A stretch of 6,261 nt of DNA. Origin: an uncultured Collinsella sp. (GTDB taxonomy: Bacteria > Actinomycetota > Coriobacteriia > Coriobacteriales > Coriobacteriaceae). Below the pieces are notes generated by a model. The model searched no databases, was not told the origin of the DNA, and worked only from the letters and a program-made list of their open reading frames with translations. The translations under genes were made by a program, and so were the position numbers. How positions within the stretch are numbered: position 1 is the first letter of the stretch; every line of letters starts with the position of its first letter. Location: positions 1-6,261 of the forward strand of contig CATYJU010000077.1 in NCBI GenBank assembly GCA_958407995.1, given 5' to 3'. Shown piece by piece: positions 1-4,616 of the stretch.

Positions 1-676
1 CCATCTGGAACTCCTCGGCGCCCGCCATATGCGAGATGTCGGCGGCGCCGTTGCCCGCGGCGTTGATCAGGTAGCGGCAGCGCACGTTGCCGGCAGGCGA
101 CACCAGCGTAAAGCGCGCGTCATCTCCCGAGCCCGAGACTTCAATCGCTTCCACCGACGCGGACCGCATAAACGTCACCCCGTTGGCCACGGCGTTCTCC
201 AGCGCGGCGATGGCAACCTCAAACGGATCGACAAACCCAGTCGAGGGGCACCACAACGCGCACGTTGCATCGGCGCTGGCGCGCGGCTCTAATTCGTGGA
301 TGCGGTCGGGTCCGACGATCGACAGCTCGGGCACGCCATTGGCAAGGCCGTTGCTGCGAAGCTGCTCCAAGTGCGCGCGGTCTTCGTCGTTAAAGCCCAG
401 CACCATCGACCCGGTGCGGCAAAACAAAAATCCCAGCTCCTGCGCCCACGTACCGTACAACTCGCAGCCGCGGGCGTTGACCTGCGCCTTAACCGTGCCC
501 GGTGTCGGATCGTAGCCGGCATGCACCAAGCCGCCGTTGGCCTTCGACGCGCCCAGCGCGATATCGTTAGCCGCCTCGACCACGCAAATGGAAAGGTCAA
601 ACCTCGCGAGCTGCCGCGCGATGGCGCACCCGGTAATGCCCGCGCCCACAATTGCGATATCAAACGTTTCCGTCAC
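1..676 (-). CDS. FAD-dependent oxidoreductase, GlpA/LhgO type, 5' part only (runs off left edge)
   Basis: Reading leftward from GTG 676-674, 225 codons are present and the frame is still open at base 2, so the C-terminal part is missing. The start is supported by GGGAGG (plus-strand 681-686) four bases upstream. The N-terminus is a Rossmann FAD-binding fold: GAGITG (residues 11-16) is the GxGxxG loop and E34 is the acidic residue that binds the adenosine ribose. SKANGGLVHAGYD (44-56) is typical of the glycerol-3-phosphate dehydrogenase / L-2-hydroxyglutarate oxidase superfamily (COG0578/COG0579). Such proteins oxidise hydroxy-acids or glycerol 3-phosphate at FAD. In anaerobic Gram-positives the related form often has a C-terminal [2Fe-2S] BFD domain and sits beside a second flavoprotein and a DUF1667 protein; neither can be checked here. 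The family is fairly sure, the substrate unknown. Confidence 0.85.
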   Translation of the reverse strand, partial: MTETFDIAIVGAGITGCAIARQLARFDLSICVVEAANDIALGASKANGGLVHAGYDPTPGTVKAQVNARGCELYGTWAQELGFLFCRTGSMVLGFNDEDRAHLEQLRSNGLANGVPELSIVGPDRIHELEPRASADATCALWCPSTGFVDPFEVAIAALENAVANGVTFMRSASVEAIEVSGSGDDARFTLVSPAGNVRCRYLINAAGNGAADISHMAGAEEFQM

Positions 677-686
677 AGTGCCTCCC

Positions 687-844
687 AGACTAGTTGACAG
701 GCCGTCAATCAAACTATCCTACGGTCTGCACACCCCCAGTGCGACGGCAATGCGGCGAACAGCCCCGCTGCATCCGCCAGCGGTAGGCGAGGGGAGGGCG
801 GTATCATCCACAACCCCGTCTGCCGCCCCCAGACGTCTATGGTC
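687..844. other. Spacer between oxidoreductase start region and tandem repeats; no gene seen
   Basis: No frame here has a start, ribosome-binding site and coding-like content. Apart from the dyad and possible minus-strand promoter, the only structure is a small hairpin with CCGCTG (765-770) and CAGCGG (778-783) arms, without a T tail and so not a terminator. Confidence 0.5.
694..744 (-). promoter_or_regulatory. Possible promoter and operator-like dyad of the leftward oxidoreductase gene
   Basis: On the minus strand TAGGAT (plus-strand 716-721) can serve as a -10 element, with a poor -35 match (TCGCAC, plus-strand 739-744) at 17-bp spacing. Between this and the start codon lies the dyad TTGAC-N5-GTCAA (694-708), which would cover the predicted transcription start, a typical place for a repressor. 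The dyad is seen directly; the promoter call is weak and the binding role is inferred. Confidence 0.25.
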
Positions 845-1064
845 TGTCTTGATCTGTAACGGTTGGGGGTGGTTTTGACCTGTAGATGTTACAGATTGAG
901 ACGTTTATCTGGCAGGTCACCCGTTTGTCTTGATCTATAACATCTGCACCCGTTTTTCCCGAGTAACTGTTACAGATTGAGACATTAGTCCTGCGGGTCA
1001 CCCGTTTGTCTTGATCTGTAACGGTTACGGGCGGATTTGACCCGTAGCTGTTACAGATTGAGAT
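845..1064 (+). repeat. Three tandem 81-bp units, each with a long hairpin
   Basis: The motif TGTCTTGATCTGTAAC starts at 845, 926 (one change) and 1007; its partner GTTACAGATTGAGA starts at 888, 969 and 1050. Both recur with a period of exactly 81 bp. Each unit is a 57-nt hairpin (846-902, 927-983, 1008-1064: 24-nt arms, 9-nt loop) plus a 24-nt linker. The linkers end in GGTCACCCGTTT, and the second contains the near-palindrome CGGGTCACCCG (994-1004). In the third copy all 24 arm positions pair in plus-strand RNA, 19 as Watson-Crick and 5 as G-U. The first copy has 6 G-U pairs and 2 mismatches; the second pairs well only in its outer half. The array lies between two divergent genes and upstream of the promoter found for the rightward one. 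Function unknown. Confidence 0.9.
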
Positions 1065-1089
1065 GTTTCTGTCCACCCCTGCCTGCGAC

Positions 1090-1118
1090 CTGCCAGATTC
1101 TTAACCCCGTGGTACACT
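1090..1118 (+). promoter_or_regulatory. Probable promoter of the zinc-ribbon membrane protein gene
   Basis: CTGCCA (1090-1095, four of six match TTGACA) and TACACT (1113-1118, four of six match TATAAT) are separated by 17 bp. Transcription would start near 1125, giving a leader of about 29 nt before the ATG at 1154. A second -10-like TATAAC (1128-1133) lacks a matching -35. The hairpin repeats end upstream of this promoter and would not be in this transcript. Confidence 0.45.
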
Positions 1119-1153
1119 AACCCGAGCTATAACTACCCCGAAAGGTACCCCTA

Positions 1154-1585
1154 ATGTCCAAGTACATCTCCGAGCTCATGTCGCCGCAGCTCATGGGCGT
1201 CGTCTATGCCTTCGTTGGCTTTATCATCGCCCTGTATGTGCTGTCGGTCGTCTATGTGTTTATCGACGCTCGCCGCCGCGGCGCCAGCGCCTACGTGGCA
1301 TGGGGCATCATTGCCCTCATCCCGTTTGTAGGCCTCATCGCCTACCTGGTCCTGCGTCCGCACTCCTACGCCTCCGACCGCGAGGAGCAGGAGCTGGACA
1401 TGGCTCTGCGCGAGCGCCAGCTTGCCCAGTACGGCACCTGCCCGCAGTGCGGCGCGCCCATCGAGAAGGACTTCGTCGTCTGCCCGGTGTGCGATACCCA
1501 GGTTCGCAACGTATGCCCCAGCTGCCATCGCCCGCTTGATGCGCACTGGAAGGTCTGCCCCTACTGCCGAACTCGCATCCAGTAA
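1154..1585 (+). CDS. Small membrane protein with two N-terminal helices and two C-terminal zinc ribbons
   Basis: This encodes 143 residues. ATG 1154 is preceded by GAAAGG (1140-1145) at 8-nt spacing. Two hydrophobic segments (about 14-37 and 46-67) are joined by a basic turn DARRRGAS; the second, with WGIIALIPFVGLIAYLVL, resembles the paired-helix segment at the N-terminus of phospholipase D/cardiolipin synthase-like proteins (PLDc_N), but no catalytic domain follows. A charged linker (70-92) leads to two zinc ribbons with CxxC pairs at C96/C99 with C110/C113 and C121/C124 with C135/C138, the double zinc ribbon pattern. Known: such ribbons are structural metal sites or mediate protein contacts. 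Inferred: a membrane-anchored adaptor with cytoplasmic ribbons. The function is not known. It is followed by its own terminator and is probably monocistronic. Confidence 0.85.
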   Translation: MSKYISELMSPQLMGVVYAFVGFIIALYVLSVVYVFIDARRRGASAYVAWGIIALIPFVGLIAYLVLRPHSYASDREEQELDMALRERQLAQYGTCPQCGAPIEKDFVVCPVCDTQVRNVCPSCHRPLDAHWKVCPYCRTRIQ

Positions 1586-1681
1586 CGCATCCATCGCCGG
1601 GCCGGCCGCAAGCCACGGGCACGCCGCAAGCCACGCGCGCCCCACACCCCGCCCCCACACGATGAAGCATGCGTAGAAAAT

Positions 1682-1719
1682 CGCCCGCCGTGCCATTAAG
1701 GTGCGGCGGGCGCTTGTAT
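1682..1719 (+). terminator. Hairpin terminator after the zinc-ribbon gene
   Basis: Arms 1682-1694 and 1700-1712 around the loop ATTAA form a 13-bp stem: nine G-C-rich pairs (CGCCCGCCG with CGGCGGGCG), two G-U pairs and two final G-C pairs. The tail CTTGTAT is only moderately T-rich, so termination may be incomplete and some read-through into thrS is possible. The tail overlaps the -35 region of the thrS promoter. Confidence 0.6.
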
Positions 1720-1741
1720 ACCAAGGCAACCTGCCTATAAT
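1714..1741 (+). promoter_or_regulatory. Promoter of thrS
   Basis: TATAAT (1736-1741) is a perfect -10 box. TTGTAT (1714-1719) is a partial -35 (TTG conserved) at 16-bp spacing. Transcription would start near 1748, giving a leader of about 64 nt. The -35 box coincides with the T tail of the upstream terminator. Confidence 0.6.
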
Positions 1742-1785
1742 GATGCAAGTCAAAAACGCCGAGCGCATCGCACGCACTTGCATCA
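1741..1785. promoter_or_regulatory. Perfect 10-bp inverted repeat at the thrS transcription start
   Basis: TGATGCAAGT (1741-1750) and ACTTGCATCA (1776-1785) are exact reverse complements 25 nt apart. The left arm overlaps the last base of the -10 box and the predicted start site, so most of it would be missing from a transcript begun near 1748. That favours a DNA operator, or an RNA hairpin made only in read-through transcripts or from a start further upstream. No T-box core (TGGNACCGCG-like) is present. Confidence 0.5.
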
Positions 1786-1811
1786 GGCATCCGAGAGGAG
1801 AAAACATACCC

Positions 1812-3575
1812 ATGAAGGCACTCTACAATGACGGTTCGGTGGCCGAGCTCCCGCAGGACGAGGTCACGCACGTCATCCGCCACTCCGCCGCGCACATCAT
1901 GGCGCAGGCCATCAAGCGTCTGTACCCCGAGGCCGACTTTGCCTACGGCCCCGCGACCGACAACGGCTTTTACTACGACGTCGACCTGCCCGAGGGCGTC
2001 AAGATCAGCGAGGACGACTTCCCCGCGATCGAGGCCGAGATGAAAAAGATTGTCAAGGAGAACCTCAAGTTTTCCGTGTACGAGAAGCCCCGCGCTGAGG
2101 CCGTCGCCCTTATGGAGGAGCGCGGCGAGAAGTACAAGGTCGAGCACATCGGCGACCTGGACGACGACGCCCGCATCACCTTCTACCAGCAGGGCGACTA
2201 CATCGACATGTGCGTAGGCCCCCACATCTGCTACACCAAGGCCCTCAAGGCCTTTAAGCTCACCGGCGTCTCGGGCGCCTACTGGAAGGGCGACAAGGAC
2301 AACAAGATGCTCACCCGCATCAACGGCGTCGCCTTTGCCACCAAGGAAGAGCTCGACGAGCACATGCACATGCTGGAGGAGGCCAAGAAGCGCGACCACC
2401 GCAAGATCGGCCGCGAGATGGACCTCTTTATGATGCGCGATGAGGCCCCCGGCTTCCCGTTCTTCCTGCCCAACGGCATGATCCTTAAGAACACGCTGCT
2501 GGACTACTGGCGCGAGATCCACCACAAGGCCGGCTACGTGGAGATCTCCACGCCGCTCATCATGAACAAGCAGCTGTGGAAGACCTCGGGCCACTGGGAC
2601 CACTACAAGGACAACATGTACTCCACCGTCATCGACGACGAAGAGTACTGCATTAAGCCCATGAACTGCCCGGGCGGCGTGCTGGTGTACGCCTCCAAGC
2701 CGCACTCCTACCGCGAGCTTCCCATTCGCGCCGGCGAGATTGGCCTGGTGCACCGCCACGAGCTGCGCGGCGCCCTGCACGGCCTGTTCCGCGTACGCTG
2801 CTTTAACCAGGACGACGCTCACCTGTTTGTGCGTCCCGACCAGCTGACCGACGAGATCGTGGGCGTGGTCAACCTCATCGACTCCGTGTACCAAAAGTTT
2901 GGCTTTAAGTATCACGTTGAGCTTTCCACTCGCCCCGAGGACTCCATGGGTTCGGACGAGGACTGGGCGCGCGCCGAGGAGGGCCTGCGCACCGCTCTTG
3001 AGCAGCTGCACATGGACTACGAGGTCAACGAGGGCGATGGCGCCTTCTACGGCCCCAAGATCGACTTCCATCTGGAGGACTCGCTCGGCCGCACTTGGCA
3101 GTGCGGCACCGTCCAGCTCGACTTCCAGATGCCGCTCAACTTTGACCTGGAGTACGTGGACGCCGACGGCACCAAGAAGCGCCCCATCATGCTGCATCGC
3201 GTGTGCTTTGGCTCCATCGAGCGCTTCATCGGTATTCTGATCGAGCACTTTGCGGGCAAGTTCCCCACCTGGCTGGCTCCCGTGCAGGTCAAGGCGCTTC
3301 CCGTCTCCGAGAAGAGCCGCGACTACGCTCACGAGGTGTGCGCCAAGCTGGAGGAGGCCGGCATTCGCGTGGTCTGCGACGACCGCGACGAGAAGATCGG
3401 CTACAAGATCCGCGAGGCCCGCAGCATCGATCGCGTGCCCTACATGCTCATCCTGGGCGAGAAGGAGGTCGAGGCCGGCAACATCTCCGTCCGCGATCGC
3501 TCCAACGAGACCGTTCAGATGACCGTTGACGAGTTTGTGGCCAAGGTACTCGAGGAGATTAAGACTCGCGCCTAA
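1812..3575 (+). CDS. thrS: Threonyl-tRNA synthetase lacking most of the TGS domain
   Basis: This class II cytoplasmic enzyme charges tRNA-Thr with threonine using ATP. ATG 1812 gives 587 residues and follows GAGAGGAG (1793-1800). The frame stays open upstream to 1701, but that stretch holds the terminator and promoter. The editing domain is intact: H24 and H28 of HSAAH, C134 and H138 of DMCVGPH, corresponding to E. coli H73, H77, C182 and H186. The catalytic core has the zinc ligands C286 (MNCPGG), H337 (DDAHLF) and H462 (MLHR), and motif 3 around GSIERFIG (467-474). An anticodon-binding domain follows from about 485 (FPTWLAPVQV). E. coli ThrRS has 642 residues, and the editing histidines lie 49 residues closer to the N-terminus here. 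Only the opening strand of the TGS domain (ALYNDGSVAELP, 3-14) remains. No sign of damage elsewhere. Confidence 0.97.
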   Translation: MKALYNDGSVAELPQDEVTHVIRHSAAHIMAQAIKRLYPEADFAYGPATDNGFYYDVDLPEGVKISEDDFPAIEAEMKKIVKENLKFSVYEKPRAEAVALMEERGEKYKVEHIGDLDDDARITFYQQGDYIDMCVGPHICYTKALKAFKLTGVSGAYWKGDKDNKMLTRINGVAFATKEELDEHMHMLEEAKKRDHRKIGREMDLFMMRDEAPGFPFFLPNGMILKNTLLDYWREIHHKAGYVEISTPLIMNKQLWKTSGHWDHYKDNMYSTVIDDEEYCIKPMNCPGGVLVYASKPHSYRELPIRAGEIGLVHRHELRGALHGLFRVRCFNQDDAHLFVRPDQLTDEIVGVVNLIDSVYQKFGFKYHVELSTRPEDSMGSDEDWARAEEGLRTALEQLHMDYEVNEGDGAFYGPKIDFHLEDSLGRTWQCGTVQLDFQMPLNFDLEYVDADGTKKRPIMLHRVCFGSIERFIGILIEHFAGKFPTWLAPVQVKALPVSEKSRDYAHEVCAKLEEAGIRVVCDDRDEKIGYKIREARSIDRVPYMLILGEKEVEAGNISVRDRSNETVQMTVDEFVAKVLEEIKTRA

Positions 3576-3597
3576 GGCAAACTTCACAACTATTAAC

Positions 3598-3633
3598 AAA
3601 GGCGACCGTCCACAAAGGGCAGTCGCCTTTTTT
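3598..3633 (+). terminator. Intrinsic terminator of thrS, first of two
   Basis: AAAGGCGAC (3598-3606) pairs with GTCGCCTTT (3622-3630) around a 15-nt loop, followed by a T run to 3633. It begins 23 nt after the thrS stop codon. Confidence 0.92.
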
Positions 3634-3647
3634 AGTGCCAAAACGAG

Positions 3648-3676
3648 AAAAAGCCGCTGGTTGAGCGGCTTTTTTT
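3648..3676. terminator. Second intrinsic terminator, likely bidirectional
   Basis: AAAAAGCCGCT (3648-3658) and AGCGGCTTTTT (3664-3674) form an 11-bp stem around GGTTG, with seven Ts rightward (3670-3676) and, on the other strand, five Ts. It can therefore stop transcripts from either side. With the first terminator it insulates thrS from the polysaccharide locus, and it could stop leftward transcription if the neighbouring promoter were inverted. Confidence 0.9.
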
Positions 3677-3682
3677 GTTGCA

Positions 3683-3701
3683 CAAAAAGTTACAGGTTTT
3701 T
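3683..3701 (+). repeat. Left arm of inverted repeat flanking the loaP promoter
   Basis: CAAAAAGTTACAGGTTTTT here matches the reverse complement of 3800-3816 at 17 positions with two single-base gaps; TACAGGTTTTT (3691-3701) is an exact 11-bp match. It begins 7 nt after the bidirectional terminator. Together the arms enclose a 98-bp segment with a promoter, as at invertible promoters. No recombinase gene lies in the window. Confidence 0.6.
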
Positions 3702-3744
3702 ATAGAGGGGTATGGAGATGCACCTAACAGCAGTACTTTTTGCG

Positions 3745-3766
3745 TAATCTGGGCAAACGCAGATTA
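3745..3766. promoter_or_regulatory. Operator-like dyad upstream of the loaP -10 box
   Basis: TAATCTG (3745-3751) and CAGATTA (3760-3766) are perfect 7-bp inverted arms separated by 8 bp. The dyad ends 8 bp before the -10 box and covers the -35 region, so a protein bound here could block the promoter or help a promoter with a weak -35. The symmetry is seen; the binding role is inferred. Confidence 0.4.
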
Positions 3767-3780
3767 ATTGCTCGTATAAT
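3750..3780 (+). promoter_or_regulatory. Promoter of the loaP / polysaccharide operon
   Basis: TATAAT (3775-3780) is a perfect -10 box. The best -35 candidate, TGGGCA (3750-3755), is weak and 19 bp away, so activation by a regulator is plausible. Transcription would start near 3787, just inside the right repeat arm, giving a leader of about 119 nt. Confidence 0.6.
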
Positions 3781-3799
3781 GGCCTTTGTCGAAAGATGC

Positions 3800-3816
3800 A
3801 AAAACCTGTACTTTTG
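3800..3816 (-). repeat. Right arm of inverted repeat flanking the loaP promoter
   Basis: AAAAACCTGTACTTTTG is the inverted counterpart of 3683-3701. The site has internal symmetry: GCAAAA (3798-3803) and TTTTGC (3812-3817) flank the 8-bp core ACCTGTAC, the layout of tyrosine-recombinase crossover sites. The left arm has a core one base longer, which weakens the recombination-site reading. In RNA the same symmetry forms a short hairpin, with GTC/GAC extending it beyond a bulge. Confidence 0.55.
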
Positions 3817-3861
3817 CGACTGCGCCTAGCTGTGAGCGAGAAGCCTGTTCTAAACGCCCCT

Positions 3862-3883
3862 GCATTTGCGTGTGCCGCAAAGC
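3862..3883 (+). promoter_or_regulatory. Hairpin in the loaP leader RNA
   Basis: TTTGCG (3865-3870) and CGCAAA (3876-3881) pair around TGTGC, and flanking GC/GC pairs extend the stem past one bulged A. No U run follows, so it is not a terminator. It lies 8 nt before the ribosome-binding site GAGGGGG (3892-3898). It could stabilise the leader or be a binding site for the antiterminator; this is inference. Confidence 0.4.
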
Positions 3884-3905
3884 AAGAAAACGAGGGGGCG
3901 AGAAC

Positions 3906-4496
3906 ATGGAGCAGACGGCACGGCGCCAAGAGCAGCTGCCGGGCGCATTTAACGGCGCCACCACCAACAGCCAGCACGGCCGCGTCCGCTGGTATCTGGT
4001 TCACACCCCCCATGGTAAAGAGCGCGAGACCTGCGAAAAGGTCCGCCACATTATCCCGCACGAGCTGATGCAGAACGCTTTTGTGATGCAAAAGGAGTTC
4101 TGGTTTAAGCGGGACGGCGCTTGGTCGCTCCAAACCAAACCCATGTACAAGGAATATTTCTTCGTCGCCACGCACGATGCCGCCGCGCTCGATAGGGCCC
4201 TGGCCCAGTTGAGCTTTGGCTGCCGCATCGCCGGCAGTAGGGAGCGGGCGTATATGCCTATGCCGGACGATGCGCAGGACTGGTACCGCAGCGTGCTGGA
4301 CGACGACGGCGTGGTGCGCAACAGCGTAGCGCGCATAGAAGACGGCGTGTTGCACATAGAGCAGGGTCCCTTGGTGGGACAAGAGGCCCGCGTTAAAAAG
4401 ATCGACCGTCATAAACGCTGGTGCCTGGTAGACGTGGGCGAAGGTGACTCCGCATTTAGGGAGCTGCTGCCGCTGGACGTTCCCAGCAAAACGTAA
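3906..4496 (+). CDS. loaP: NusG-family specialised transcription antiterminator, LoaP type
   Basis: This encodes 196 residues from ATG 3906, with GAGGGGG (3892-3898) 7 nt upstream. The frame extends upstream to a TTG at 3786, but that lies at the transcription start and has no ribosome-binding site. After a low-complexity N-terminus (1-27) comes an NGN domain: VRWYLVHTPHGKERETCEKV (27-46), then the KPMYKEYFFVAT strand (78-89) that matches KPLFPGYVFV in relatives. The C-terminal KOW segment is GPLVGQEARVKKIDRHKR (154-171); KIDRHKR is characteristic of LoaP proteins. Known: LoaP, RfaH and UpxY are NusG paralogues that bind elongating RNA polymerase and suppress termination in long operons for polysaccharides or antibiotics; LoaP recognises an RNA hairpin. 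Position as the first gene of a polysaccharide locus fits. The LoaP subfamily call is likely, NusG family membership nearly certain. Confidence 0.85.
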   Translation: MEQTARRQEQLPGAFNGATTNSQHGRVRWYLVHTPHGKERETCEKVRHIIPHELMQNAFVMQKEFWFKRDGAWSLQTKPMYKEYFFVATHDAAALDRALAQLSFGCRIAGSRERAYMPMPDDAQDWYRSVLDDDGVVRNSVARIEDGVLHIEQGPLVGQEARVKKIDRHKRWCLVDVGEGDSAFRELLPLDVPSKT

Positions 4497-4551
4497 GGGA
4501 GACGTTGCACCAGTAAATCGTTCGCATTTATTGAATTTATCGATTGGGGGG

Positions 4552-4563
4552 GTCCTGGAGGAC
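4552..4563 (+). promoter_or_regulatory. Leader hairpin overlapping a Shine-Dalgarno, after a run of seven Gs
   Basis: GTCC (4552-4555) and GGAC (4560-4563) form a short stem around TGGA. Seven Gs (4546-4552) run into it, and it contains GGAGG (4557-4561), the ribosome-binding site of the mini-ORF at 4572. No intrinsic terminator, strong promoter or JUMPstart/ops element was found elsewhere in 4497-4616, so the next genes are probably co-transcribed with loaP. Confidence 0.35.
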
Positions 4564-4571
4564 AGGGCCGT

Positions 4572-4592
4572 ATGTTTGACTTTGCCTGCTAA
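4572..4592 (+). other. Possible six-codon leader ORF (MFDFAC)
   Basis: ATG 4572 lies 10 nt after GGAGG, the strongest ribosome-binding site in this gap. The frame reads Met-Phe-Asp-Phe-Ala-Cys and stops at TAA 4590-4592, 24 nt before the GTG of the phosphotransferase, in the same frame. It may be a leader peptide coupling translation, or the original start of that gene cut off by a stop codon. The sequence cannot decide between these. Confidence 0.3.
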
Positions 4593-4616
4593 AGAAGTAA
4601 CAGGGGCTGTGCATCT

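Noticed and set aside
845..1064. CRISPR array
   Set aside because: The 81-bp unit is conserved over most of its length, including the linkers; there are no unique spacers and no cas genes.
837..1076. 79-codon minus-strand gene across the tandem repeats
   Set aside because: The GTG start has no well-spaced ribosome site, the frame is open only because the repeat unit is a multiple of three, and conservation follows hairpin arms. Kept as a low-interest finding.
1586..1811. T-box riboswitch controlling thrS
   Set aside because: No T-box core, no specifier loop pattern, and no terminator between the promoter and the gene; the hairpin at 1682-1712 lies upstream of the TATAAT box.
1701..1811. Earlier start for thrS giving 37 more residues
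   Set aside because: That stretch contains the terminator's 3' arm, the -10 box and the ribosome-binding site; the extra residues do not resemble a TGS domain.
1335..3683. Long open frame on the minus strand (782 codons) opposite thrS
   Set aside because: It lies antisense to a certain gene with strong codon bias. GC-rich third positions of thrS suppress stops on the other strand, and the translation is low-complexity (runs of V, L, A, H) with no recognisable domain.
845..3701. Link between GTTACAG in the 81-bp repeats and GTTACAG in the left promoter arm
   Set aside because: Only seven bases are shared and the flanks differ; chance is sufficient explanation.
3786..3905. Earlier TTG start for the loaP gene giving 40 more residues
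   Set aside because: The TTG coincides with the predicted transcription start, has no ribosome site, and the extra residues are Cys/Arg/Lys-rich without similarity to NusG proteins.
4497..4616. JUMPstart/ops element or a separate promoter before the phosphotransferase
   Set aside because: No GGCGGTAGC-like sequence. TTGACT (4576-4581) has no acceptable -10 at 16-18 bp, so a separate promoter is not supported.
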